Origin: an uncultured Lentisphaeraceae bacterium
Lineage (GTDB): Bacteria > Verrucomicrobiota > Kiritimatiellia > RFP12 > DVOR01
Direction: 5' to 3'
NCBI GenBank assembly: GCA_937892925.1
Contig: CALBHX010000045.1
Location: forward strand, 1-15,405
DNA length: 15,405 nucleotides
The position numbers and the translations under genes are program-made. The notes beneath the pieces were generated by a model. The model had not been told where the DNA came from. It did no database searches and saw only the letters and a program-made list of their open reading frames with translations. Of the stretch, positions 7,035 to 15,321 are shown piece after piece (the first letter of the stretch is position 1; each line of letters begins with the position of its first letter).

Positions 7035-7939
7035 CTGTTAACTTGCTCCAAGCATTCAACCACCCGTAGAATGAGCGCAGCTCCACGGGCAAGCGATTCC
7101 GCACTCAACTTATCTACCGTATCTTCCGTTGTATGCCACCAGGCATTTTCGGGTCCGTACTCAAAGTCAATCAAATCCGCAGCCTGCCACTGCTGCGCCA
7201 AGAAAGGAACATGATCGTCCACCACAACTCCAAACTCCGAAAGCGACACGCCTATACCCTTCGCCGCCTGCCTTATTACCTGCTTTAGATACAGGGTTCC
7301 ATTTTCTGCCACACCAGGCGTAAATCCCCGATCACCCAACATATCCAACACAAGCACTGGTAAGCCGCTCTTAGAAGCCCATCCAAGCTCCGACAACCCT
7401 TTTTTTGCCGCGAACCATGCACCATGTAAACCATCTTCCTCAGAATATCGTTGCCGACACTCCTCGCCATCTAAAAACAATACCACAATGGGAAGTTCCG
7501 TCATCTCCACCAATGCAATCAACAGGCCTACCGTACTAGCACCATCATTCGCTCCTACAAAATCTGCAATTCCATATTTAGTGTCGTAGTGAGAAGCTAA
7601 AACAAGTACAGGAGCTTTCCGTTCAAGTATTCTCGATCGCCACGCCACTACATTGGTCATCACCCCATACGGAGTCTGAAACGTTTGCTTCCGAACTTCG
7701 CAAGAAGGCAGTCTACTAGCAATCCACGCCGCAGCATCTGCAGATTGTTCTCCCGCAACCCGCCTAGGGCACACACGCACCAATTCCGCAGCCTCAAACA
7801 ACGCCCGCTCACCCAACTGCTGTTCCTGCCTCGTTAAACAGGCACGCTCACACCCCGAACCCATCACACAAATAAAAACAATAGTGGCACCAAGCCACCT
7901 TCCCAACCATTCCAGAAGTCTATGCGCAAACCTACCCAT
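7031..7939 (-). CDS. M28-family zinc enzyme, glutaminyl-peptide cyclotransferase-like, exported (possible lipoprotein)
   Basis: 302 residues. The N-terminus is basic, then hydrophobic (LGATIVFICVMGSGC), resembling a lipoprotein signal with Cys30, although position -3 is Gly instead of the usual Leu. The catalytic domain has all M28 ligands in order: LASHYDTK (His117, Asp119), GANDGAST (Asp132), FLDGEEC (Glu159/160), LVLDMLGD (Asp199) and WWHTTEDTVDKL (His269). The motif DGEEC...SEEDGLHGAWFA and the Trp before the last His resemble bacterial and animal glutaminyl cyclases, which form N-terminal pyroglutamate; an aminopeptidase role is the alternative. I start at ATG 7939, which overlaps the parB stop as TGATG; a TTG three bases upstream is unlikely. 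It is expected to face the periplasm. Confidence 0.88.
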   Translation of the reverse strand: MGRFAHRLLEWLGRWLGATIVFICVMGSGCERACLTRQEQQLGERALFEAAELVRVCPRRVAGEQSADAAAWIASRLPSCEVRKQTFQTPYGVMTNVVAWRSRILERKAPVLVLASHYDTKYGIADFVGANDGASTVGLLIALVEMTELPIVVLFLDGEECRQRYSEEDGLHGAWFAAKKGLSELGWASKSGLPVLVLDMLGDRGFTPGVAENGTLYLKQVIRQAAKGIGVSLSEFGVVVDDHVPFLAQQWQAADLIDFEYGPENAWWHTTEDTVDKLSAESLARGAALILRVVECLEQVNR

Positions 7940-8964
7940 CAATCCATCTGAATACCAAACAACGAAAGAATTCGCCCCAGATCCCCATTACCATAGAAAT
8001 CTACTTCCAACGTTCCTTTTACATGACGGCCGTTGGCCAGAGTTCGACCAGGCATTACACGGACGGCTGTCCCAAAATATGCATGCAAGCGATCTGTCAA
8101 ATCCCGCAAATATTCCGGTGGCAAATCTGTCTTTGGAGCCTGATGCGCAGACACAGGCGCATTACACTGTGTCACCGCACGTTCAACCGCACGCACCGTC
8201 ATGTTCTCTGCCACAGCACGTCGCCCAAGGCGAATCCGATCTTCCGTCCGCACCAAGCCTAACAACGCCTTAGCATGACCTGCCGACAACCGTCCATCCG
8301 CCACCATTGCCTTAGTCTCATCCGGAAGCTCCAACAATCGCAACGCATTTGCAATGGAAGGTCGAGCTTTACCCACACGCTCTGCCACCTCCCCTTGCGT
8401 CAACCCGAAGCGTTCAGCCAACGTTCGATACCCTTCAGCCTCCTCAATCGCATTCAGATCTGCCCGCTGAATATTTTCAACAATAGCAAGTTCCGCCGCT
8501 TTGCGATCTTCCGCCTCCACCAGAATCACCGGAACATGCGATAATCCTGCATTCATCGCAGCTCGTAACCGTCGCTCTCCACCAATTAACTCAAAACGTC
8601 CTTCCTTAGTTTTTCGACAAATCAATGGTTGGATAATGCCGTTAGCCCGAATAGAATCTGTCAATTCCTGCAGTGCGGTCTCATCGAACATTTGCCGCGG
8701 CTGCCACGGCGAACGCTGAACTTCCGTTACTGGAACAGTCAAAACACTCCCAGCCAACTTCTCTGCCACCGATCCAGCAACAGACGGTTGCGGGATCGGA
8801 GCCATTGCAGGGCGAATTGATTGCCGCGCCGGTGCAGGCGCGGCAATCAACACATCCAATCCGCGTCCCAGCCCTGCATGTTTACTGACAGACTTTTGCA
8901 CAGCCTGTTTCGAAAGCGAGCGCTTGACACCGGTTGCGAGAGATTTTTTTTGCACCTTTTTCAT
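7939..8964 (-). CDS. parB: Chromosome-partitioning protein ParB (Spo0J family)
   Basis: 341 residues. After a basic, Lys/Ser-rich tail comes the family motif GLGRGLDVLI (about 31-40), an Ala/Pro linker, then the ParB/CTPase domain: PWQPRQMFDETALQEL, the CTP-binding GGERRLRAA (about 128-136) and ENIQRADLN (163-171). A helix-turn-helix for parS follows (GLTQGEVAERVGKARPSIAN, 187-206), and then the dimerisation tail ending ILSLFGIQMD. It binds parS near the origin, spreads as a CTP-dependent clamp and works with ParA and SMC. ParA is not in the window and I saw no parS-like site, although parB usually follows parA. ATG 8964 is chosen because GGAG lies seven bases upstream; GTG 8967 is the alternative. 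The gene is second in the operon, 45 bases after argC. Confidence 0.96.
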   Translation of the reverse strand: MKKVQKKSLATGVKRSLSKQAVQKSVSKHAGLGRGLDVLIAAPAPARQSIRPAMAPIPQPSVAGSVAEKLAGSVLTVPVTEVQRSPWQPRQMFDETALQELTDSIRANGIIQPLICRKTKEGRFELIGGERRLRAAMNAGLSHVPVILVEAEDRKAAELAIVENIQRADLNAIEEAEGYRTLAERFGLTQGEVAERVGKARPSIANALRLLELPDETKAMVADGRLSAGHAKALLGLVRTEDRIRLGRRAVAENMTVRAVERAVTQCNAPVSAHQAPKTDLPPEYLRDLTDRLHAYFGTAVRVMPGRTLANGRHVKGTLEVDFYGNGDLGRILSLFGIQMD

Positions 8965-9009
8965 CACATTTCTCCGCGCAGAGATTGGAATAATACATAC
9001 ACACGAAGT

Positions 9010-10068
9010 TTACGGATACATTCCTGAACGCATTAAACCCAACGTTTCTGGAAGTCCAGTCATCAAGTTGATATTCTGCAACGCAGAGCCCGCCTGCCCC
9101 TTCATCAAATTGTCGATATAAGAAACCACTCGCAAGCGGTTCACCCTTGTATCTACACTGACAACAAGATCACAGAAATTCGTCCGCGCGACACAATTAC
9201 TCCCAATTGGCGCCTTTGAACCGTAAACGCGCACAAATGGTGAATCTTTGTAGAACGTACGGTAATATGCCACAGCATCTTCTTCCGTCATCGGTGTTTT
9301 CAGCTGGGCATATAACGTACTCATAATACCACGGCAAATCGGCAATACATGAGCCGTGAACGTAATCCGCACAGGCTCACCATACTGCAATGAAAGCTCA
9401 CGCTCCACTTCACAGACATGCTGATGTCCGGCCATTTTATAGGCGTTCATATTCTCATATCGTGCCGGATAATGGAAGGTCGCAGCCAACTTCTTACCTG
9501 CGCCAGAAACACCGGTTTTACAGTCACAGATAACGCTCATTGGGTCAAACCACGCCGCTTTTGCTGCCGGGGAAAGCCCCAAAATACAACTACATGCAAA
9601 ACATCCAGGATTTCCTACCACCTCGGCCTTACGAATCGCTTCCCGATGCAACTCTGCCAATCCATATGCATTTTTCCCCAACAATTGCGGCGCAGCATGA
9701 ACAGGATCTTTTCCATGACGAATAGCATAATCCGCATACGCCTCCTGCGAAGTGAAACGGAAGTCACCGGAAAAATCCAGCACTTTAGCTCCGGTTTCCA
9801 ATATTTTCTCCGCTTCATACATTCCAACTCGATCCGGCGTGGAGAAAACCACCACATTGGCAGGAGCCTCTTGGGCTCGCGGATCCGCCGCATCCAGAAT
9901 TGGCAAATCACAAAACCCATCAAGATGTGGATAAACATCCGAAATCCTTTTTCCGACCTCTTCCCGCGCCACCAACGCTGTGATCTGCGCCTCAGGATGC
10001 TGCGTCAATAATTCAATCAAACCGATACCACCATAACCCGTGGCGCCAATAATCTTAACCTTGACCAT
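9010..10068 (-). CDS. argC: N-acetyl-gamma-glutamyl-phosphate reductase
   Basis: 352 residues, normal for the family. It catalyses NADPH-dependent reduction of N-acetylglutamyl-5-phosphate to the semialdehyde, the third step of arginine biosynthesis, in the cytoplasm. The NADP-binding start is VKIIGATGYGGIGLIELL; LDFSGDFRF lies at 97-105; the nucleophile is Cys156 in GNPGCFA; SGAGKK is at 188-193; and the catalytic His region is AGHQHVCEVE (213-222). The C-terminus has IDNLMKGQAGSALQNINLM, as expected. The ATG at 10068 has only a distant AAGGG, so translation may be modest. It is the first gene of the minus-strand operon; no other arg gene and no ArgR-box pair was seen nearby. Confidence 0.97.
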   Translation of the reverse strand: MVKVKIIGATGYGGIGLIELLTQHPEAQITALVAREEVGKRISDVYPHLDGFCDLPILDAADPRAQEAPANVVVFSTPDRVGMYEAEKILETGAKVLDFSGDFRFTSQEAYADYAIRHGKDPVHAAPQLLGKNAYGLAELHREAIRKAEVVGNPGCFACSCILGLSPAAKAAWFDPMSVICDCKTGVSGAGKKLAATFHYPARYENMNAYKMAGHQHVCEVERELSLQYGEPVRITFTAHVLPICRGIMSTLYAQLKTPMTEEDAVAYYRTFYKDSPFVRVYGSKAPIGSNCVARTNFCDLVVSVDTRVNRLRVVSYIDNLMKGQAGSALQNINLMTGLPETLGLMRSGMYP

Positions 10069-10108
10069 AATAATGCCATGACCCTTGCAAGATAAGCAAA
10101 ACGCCCGG

Positions 10109-10117
10109 AGTATAGCA
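10109..10117 (-). promoter_or_regulatory. Extended -10 promoter of the argC-parB operon
   Basis: On the minus strand TGC precedes TATACT (10117-10109), an extended -10 element; the -35 region (TTCGCG at 18 bases) is poor. The inferred start near 10102 leaves about 34 bases before the argC ATG. It is the only good promoter in the 240-base gap 10069-10309. The remainder of the gap is AT-rich and holds a 6-bp inverted repeat (ACGTGG 10168-10173 and CCACGT 10190-10195) of unknown meaning, but no RNA gene I can recognise. Confidence 0.45.
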
Positions 10118-10309
10118 TAATTAAGCCCCCACCGCGAATAACACGCTCGATCTTATCATAAACATATACGTGGCAGTTCGTCCACCAAACCACGTTAAGT
10201 TAGTGCCCATCACGATACAACGAACACTCCCCCAACCCATCCATAAAAAAGAAGACTTCAATCCTCTAGTATGGTTCTCCAAATAGAACTTCTTGACACA
10301 ACCCGTTTC

Positions 10310-11434
10310 TCACACTCTACTCAGTTGCTCCTGTACCCAACGAATGTCCGCAAACAAAGCCTCGGAAAGCGTGCACGTTCTAAGCGAAGAAGGATAAACA
10401 GAAAACGCATACGTTTCAACTTCAACTGGCCATCCTCCGGCACGAACATAACGCCAAAATCCTGGCGTTAACGTCTGCCGTGTACTCCGTAAGTGCCCTT
10501 CCCCAGCCCAAGCCAACGGTACATGATAATGAATTCGCGCAGAGCTGTTTAGCAACTCGTGAATTACTTCGGTTGTCAAATCCGGGAAACTGCACAACAC
10601 TCCATTTGGCTCTAATCGACGCGTCTGATGTAGATAAACTGAATCAAGAAAAGGCAACAAATCGTCCACGGAAATTCCGGGTTCAACCTCCAAAGCTGCC
10701 GAAACCTGAATCCGTTCTACTGGAATATTGGCTGAGACAATTTCCCTCAACGCGTTCTGTGGATCTTCATACCCAAGCGCAAAGTGACATGTGTCAAAAC
10801 ACAGACCAATATAATCCCGATATGCCGGATTCCATTCTGGGTACTGCCATAACTCTTCAAAAAAATCGATCGTTGTACGTGTAGATTCCAATAGACAATC
10901 TGGTTCCGGCTCAAGAGCCAGACACAATCTATGCCCGGTAAATCCCTCCAATTTCCGAAGAAAAAGCGCCATCTCACAAAGGTTTTGAAACATACCTGGC
11001 ACAAATCCTTGCCCCCTATCATAAGCCAACGGCATGGTTGTTACACTGGCGCAATGTTCTCCCATCCGAGATAACGGAAAATGCGTCAATGCATAAAACA
11101 GGTTACACGTGTATTGTATCCGTTCCCTGGCAGTCCAATCCGGCTCATACACTGCAGTCTTCACCATCTCATCATGAAATGCACCATAGGGGAACCCATT
11201 GATACCAATCACCGACAGTCGATTTCGCGCCAGAAAACTAGATAAACGGCGAAACTGCCCAGGGGATCGTAATGCCTCTGCTGCCAAATGTCCGAGCCGA
11301 AGCCCTATCGCAAATTCCCGTTCTGCCCCAAGTAGCGCATCGCGTAGTGGCAGCGTAACCGTTTTCAATGCATCAAATACCGACTCCAGTGTTTCTCCTG
11401 GATGAACATTCATACAATATGTTATCGGATTCAT
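10310..11434 (-). CDS. eboE: EboE-like TIM-barrel protein (sugar-phosphate isomerase/AP-endonuclease fold)
   Basis: 374 residues. The start ITYCMNVHPGETLESVF and then IGLRLGHLAAEAL and GINGFPYGAFHDEMVK are the signature of EboE, the xylose-isomerase-like TIM-barrel member of the Ebo cluster found in cyanobacteria, algae and several bacteria and implicated in export or maturation of small metabolites. Likely metal-binding segments follow: LALEPEPDCLLE, LCFDTCHFALGYEDP, IQVSAALE and IHYHVPLAW. All look intact. I choose ATG 11434 because homologues begin close to this HPGE motif; GTG 11452 would add six residues. Ribosome-site quality is weak for both. It follows the beta-galactosidase stop by 61 bases, so it may share that transcript. 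The other Ebo genes (eboA-D, F) are absent from the window. Confidence 0.82.
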   Translation of the reverse strand: MNPITYCMNVHPGETLESVFDALKTVTLPLRDALLGAEREFAIGLRLGHLAAEALRSPGQFRRLSSFLARNRLSVIGINGFPYGAFHDEMVKTAVYEPDWTARERIQYTCNLFYALTHFPLSRMGEHCASVTTMPLAYDRGQGFVPGMFQNLCEMALFLRKLEGFTGHRLCLALEPEPDCLLESTRTTIDFFEELWQYPEWNPAYRDYIGLCFDTCHFALGYEDPQNALREIVSANIPVERIQVSAALEVEPGISVDDLLPFLDSVYLHQTRRLEPNGVLCSFPDLTTEVIHELLNSSARIHYHVPLAWAGEGHLRSTRQTLTPGFWRYVRAGGWPVEVETYAFSVYPSSLRTCTLSEALFADIRWVQEQLSRV

Positions 11435-11495
11435 AGCAGCCAAGATGCGCACCCTACCTACATTGAAAGCATTTACAAAACACTCATATCCTTTT

Positions 11496-14400
11496 TCACT
11501 TAGAAATTATAGACAACTCACTGAGAGTCGCCCAAATATGACCCTTAACGGCAGGTCGAGTGGCTGTAAAGCGAACATAACGTGCCGGGGTGGCGGCGAA
11601 CTCAAACGTTCGCCATACACGGGATTGTGGTTTCCAACCGGTATCTCCATCAAACACCGTCTTCCATGTCTTTCCATCACAACTTAATTCAACCCGACAC
11701 GCACCGATCAGGCCGTTCAACTCATCTGTACGCGGCAAAGCCTTCAACCCGACAAGTTCCTGCATCTCGCCTAAATCAAGTGTAAAGGTATGCGGATAAC
11801 CAGGTCGAATATTACGCCAATCCGTATGCCAATAGGTTTTAGGATTACCATCAAAGATATGCGCTACATTGCCTTCCCCTGGCTCTTCCGAAGAAACATT
11901 CAACACCTTCCATGCCGTTCGCACAACTTCTTTTACAAACGTCCGCTCTGTTGCAGGCATTGGAAGTTGCCCTACTTCTGGGAGAACTTGTGCAGAAACG
12001 GTACCGCTCTCCAACAAGAAAGGCGCTTCGTAACGCTTAGCGGGAGCACCATTCACCGATACCATCACCGTGGCTCCCGATCGATAGGGCTCTACCCTTA
12101 CCAGATTTTTGGAATCGCGGGTAATTTGCGCCAGCCCTGCCGTTTCCTTGAATAAGCGTGAGCGATAAGGGCGTGAACCAAAACGCATAGCGAATCCAAA
12201 CATAAATGGGCGATTAAATACCTGATATTGCATCCACGGGCGCGGCCCGCATGAACCATTCCCAAGCCCCGTCTGCGCATAATCCAAATGAATCCAGGTT
12301 TTCTCCCACGGTGGTAATTGCGAAGGCACCCGTGCTTTATGTAGGGTAACAGCGTCCCATTGATTCACAGAGAAAGCGAACGTCTGTCCGAACATTGCAG
12401 GGAAGAAAGAAATCGCGTTCGTACCATCCTCTAGGCGTAACCAATGAGCCTCCTCGCGGTTACCATACTCTTGAGTTTCCGAATACGGCACATAAAAATC
12501 TTTCACTTCGGCTTCGAATCGACCATGCCACATGGCGGATTTTCTATCGGGATAGTTCTCTGTTGGTCCGAGTGCTGCATACTTCACTTTGGACAACTCT
12601 TTCCCGACAGCCAACTCAAATCCGAGGCGCGGAATCACCTCCTCCGCCGATTGCGGATAAAACACGCCTTCACATGTGATCGTATTCATAAACACCGTCC
12701 ACACCAACGTGTAACGATAGGGCACCGCCCCCCCCTGCGTAACCATTTTAGAAATTACCTGAATAGCCTCCTGCTTTCCTTCAATCTTACGCCACGTCAT
12801 GGACTCACATCGGTTTCCCTGCTCCAGCAACGAACGCCACGTTACCGATCCGCGAATCCAGCGATCATTGTTAATCGGCGCACGATAAAGCGTAAAGCGA
12901 GGTGGCTCTACAAGGATATCCTTCCCGTTGCATCGAATTTCCGCTACCACCCCATTCCGAAACACCGAACGCGTCTCACTAGAATCCGAAGAGGTTACTT
13001 CCAACGCTCCATCTGCCCGTTCCCTTACACGCATCTTCACCGCCGGCAATTCTGCGACATCCTTGTATTTTGGTGGTTGAATTGAAACCTCTCCGGGAAT
13101 AGCGAACCATGCTTCAACTGTTTCAAATAGCCGCTTGGGATCCGGATCAACAGTGCCAATAAAGACAGGGAAATCCGCCTCTTTTCGCGTGATCACAACC
13201 GGTAAAGTCACCTGTTCTCCCGGCTTCAGCGCAGGGATTGCGCTCATTTTTTGCCCTTGGGCATTATATAGGGCGTACCCCTCGGCTGTTTTATGAAAAT
13301 ACTTGCTAGTAATCGTTAGCATCTGTTTCTGTGCATTCCAGGAAAACCCAAAATATTGCTGAGCATGCTTAATCTCCCAAAACTGCCCTTTCGGCAAACG
13401 ATCGGCTGTCACCACACCATTATCACAAAAACTACCAAAGTTAGGCACATCCCCAAACAGGCCGCCAAACGCCAAAGTATCGCCCGTTTTCGGCTCTACT
13501 CTGAACAAACCAGACACCTCATCCTTCCGCGCACGCAAACCCTGATCAACGAAGTCCCATATAAACCCGCCAATCATACGCGGATTCCGCTCATAGATTG
13601 CTATGTATTCATCAAAATTCCCACATGCATTTCCCATGGAATGCGCATACTCCACATGTAAGAAAGGCCGATGCGTGTTCCGTTTTGCGTACCCTTGCAA
13701 ACTGTCATGAGAACGATACATTGCACTGTCCATATCATTATGCGGAGAGTTTTCCGGGAAATCACAGTAGTGAACCAACCGATCCGGATCCTGACGCTTC
13801 AGCCAATCCCCTTGATCAGCCAAATTCTTTCCGGCTCCGGTCTCATTTCCTAACGACCACATAATGATAGATGCATGGTTTTTGTCTCGTTCGAACATAT
13901 TGCGTACCCTAAATGCATACGCCTCATGCCATGAGAGTACGTTATTCAGACAATACCGCGTACCGCGAATCTGATGAGCTTCGATATTTGCCTCATCCAT
14001 CACATATAATCCCAACCGATCGCATAACTCATACCAGTATGGATGATTAGGATAGTGCGACGTACGCACAGCATTGAAATTCCCCTCTTTCAACAACCGG
14101 GCATCTTCCTCCATTCGTTCACGAGACACCGCACGTCCACGATCCGGATCCATTTCATGACGATTGGCGCCCTTCAGGATTGTCCGTACACCATTGACCA
14201 GTAATTCTCCCTGCTTACCGACTTCAATTCGGCGGAATCCGGTTTTGAAAGCCCGGCCATCACCATTAGAAAGCCGCACCGCTACATCGTACAAATACGG
14301 CGTTTCTGCTGACCACCGCAGAACATTCGGCACCTTCCGTTCAGGCAAAGTCACCCGAACTTCCGTTCCAGCCGCCAATTCTGGCACCGTCATGGTTTCC

Positions 14401-15233
14401 GAATAGATCGATCCCACCGTTACCGTAACTTGCCCTGAATGCACTGACGTCACGCCTGCATTACGCACCCAAACATCACCCGACACAGTCCCCGTTACAT
14501 AGTCATCCGCCAATCCCGCACGCACCCAAACATCACGAATCTGGAGTTCCGGTGCCGTCCACAGCGTAACATCTCGGAAAATGCCCGCCAATCGCCAAAA
14601 ATCCTGATCTTCAAGATAACTTCCGTCACTCCAGCGATAAACCTCTACAGCCAGAACATTCTCTCCAGGCCGAAGAGCCGCCGTCACATCATATTCCCCG
14701 GCCGTGAAAGAATCTTCGCTATATCCAATGAATATACCATTCAGCCACACATAGTAGGCCGATTCCACTCCGTCAAATCGCAAATAGACACGTCCCTTTG
14801 AAAACCCGTCCGGCAGCGTGAATGTTCGGCGGTAACTTCCCACCGCATTCCGCTCTTTGTACGCCGTCCAATTCTTTGGAGGCTCAGAAGTAACACGTGG
14901 AGGATCCACACGAAACGGATACTCTTCATTCGAATAGATAGGCGTACCGTAACCTGCAATTTGCCAACTTAGAGGCACTTCGATGGTTTTCCATGCCGAA
15001 ACATCAAACGCTGGCTTCCAAAATTCGATCGGGCGTTCCTCCGGCCGCGGTACATAATGAAATCGCCACGTTCCATTCAGTGAAAATGTTGAACCCGATG
15101 CCGTTGGGAATAAAGCTGCACGTGCCGGCTCCCGATTTCGCTGGAAAATTGTTTCATCTTCCCATTCCGGTGCAGCAAATAATACCCCAACCCAAATCAA
15201 GCATATAGCAAATACCCAAACTTTCATGTTCAT
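11496..15233 (-). CDS. Secreted GH2 beta-galactosidase with C-terminal F5/8-type (discoidin) domain
   Basis: 1245 residues. Residues 1-20 are a signal peptide (MNMKVWVFAICLIWVGVLFA), so it acts outside the cytoplasm. Then come the sugar-binding jelly roll (about 45-230, with EDSFTAGEYDVT and LEDQDFWRLAGIFRDV), an Ig-like domain and the TIM barrel with HYPNHPYWYELCDRLGLYV. The acid/base is Glu464 in WSLGNETG and the nucleophile Glu528 in HVEYAHSMGN. The beta-galactosidase small-chain domain follows (APINNDRW, ALGPTENYPDRK, QEYGNREEAHWL), then a chitobiase-C-like segment (about 1040-1095) and a discoidin/CBM32-like domain (1106-1245, HIFDGNPKTYWHTDW). It releases terminal beta-galactose; the natural substrate (lactose, pectin galactan or mucin glycans) is unknown. 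ATG 15233 is chosen for AGAGG six bases upstream and for the signal peptide. Confidence 0.95.
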   Translation of the reverse strand: MNMKVWVFAICLIWVGVLFAAPEWEDETIFQRNREPARAALFPTASGSTFSLNGTWRFHYVPRPEERPIEFWKPAFDVSAWKTIEVPLSWQIAGYGTPIYSNEEYPFRVDPPRVTSEPPKNWTAYKERNAVGSYRRTFTLPDGFSKGRVYLRFDGVESAYYVWLNGIFIGYSEDSFTAGEYDVTAALRPGENVLAVEVYRWSDGSYLEDQDFWRLAGIFRDVTLWTAPELQIRDVWVRAGLADDYVTGTVSGDVWVRNAGVTSVHSGQVTVTVGSIYSETMTVPELAAGTEVRVTLPERKVPNVLRWSAETPYLYDVAVRLSNGDGRAFKTGFRRIEVGKQGELLVNGVRTILKGANRHEMDPDRGRAVSRERMEEDARLLKEGNFNAVRTSHYPNHPYWYELCDRLGLYVMDEANIEAHQIRGTRYCLNNVLSWHEAYAFRVRNMFERDKNHASIIMWSLGNETGAGKNLADQGDWLKRQDPDRLVHYCDFPENSPHNDMDSAMYRSHDSLQGYAKRNTHRPFLHVEYAHSMGNACGNFDEYIAIYERNPRMIGGFIWDFVDQGLRARKDEVSGLFRVEPKTGDTLAFGGLFGDVPNFGSFCDNGVVTADRLPKGQFWEIKHAQQYFGFSWNAQKQMLTITSKYFHKTAEGYALYNAQGQKMSAIPALKPGEQVTLPVVITRKEADFPVFIGTVDPDPKRLFETVEAWFAIPGEVSIQPPKYKDVAELPAVKMRVRERADGALEVTSSDSSETRSVFRNGVVAEIRCNGKDILVEPPRFTLYRAPINNDRWIRGSVTWRSLLEQGNRCESMTWRKIEGKQEAIQVISKMVTQGGAVPYRYTLVWTVFMNTITCEGVFYPQSAEEVIPRLGFELAVGKELSKVKYAALGPTENYPDRKSAMWHGRFEAEVKDFYVPYSETQEYGNREEAHWLRLEDGTNAISFFPAMFGQTFAFSVNQWDAVTLHKARVPSQLPPWEKTWIHLDYAQTGLGNGSCGPRPWMQYQVFNRPFMFGFAMRFGSRPYRSRLFKETAGLAQITRDSKNLVRVEPYRSGATVMVSVNGAPAKRYEAPFLLESGTVSAQVLPEVGQLPMPATERTFVKEVVRTAWKVLNVSSEEPGEGNVAHIFDGNPKTYWHTDWRNIRPGYPHTFTLDLGEMQELVGLKALPRTDELNGLIGACRVELSCDGKTWKTVFDGDTGWKPQSRVWRTFEFAATPARYVRFTATRPAVKGHIWATLSELSIISK

Positions 15234-15256
15234 AAACATCCTCTCTGTATACTCTA

Positions 15257-15285
15257 AGCATATCAAAATATCTTCCAGCTCTCAA
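15257..15285 (-). promoter_or_regulatory. Promoter of the beta-galactosidase
   Basis: TTGAGA (15285-15280, 5 of 6) is followed after exactly 17 bases by TATGCT (15262-15257, 4 of 6). The predicted start near 15249 gives a leader of about 16 bases that ends in the AGAGAGG ribosome site at 15246-15240. Confidence 0.6.
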
Positions 15286-15305
15286 CCCACCAGCCCGTCT
15301 GTATG

Positions 15306-15321
15306 CGGTATGTATATACCG
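15306..15321. promoter_or_regulatory. Palindrome upstream of the beta-galactosidase promoter, possible regulator site
   Basis: CGGTATGTATATACCG has two 6-base arms (CGGTAT, ATACCG) around four bases and contains the palindrome GTATATAC. It lies 21 bases upstream of the -35 box, a usual place for an activator. No regulator gene is in the window, so the protein is unknown. Confidence 0.4.

Noticed and set aside
7884..8273. 129-codon plus-strand open frame over the parB/M28 junction
   Set aside because: Both underlying minus-strand genes are conserved and complete; no ribosome site or domain supports this one.
9418..10011. 197-codon plus-strand open frame
   Set aside because: Lies wholly inside argC on the opposite strand, no family resemblance and low-complexity basic composition.
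10274..10289. Short inverted repeat (GTTCT / AGAAC) just after the eboE stop as a terminator
   Set aside because: Only five base pairs, AT-rich and without a following U tract on the minus strand, so I do not call it.
12444..13085. 213-codon plus-strand open frame
   Set aside because: Antisense to conserved GH2 beta-galactosidase sequence; rich in Arg/His/Pro, typical of a reverse-strand shadow.
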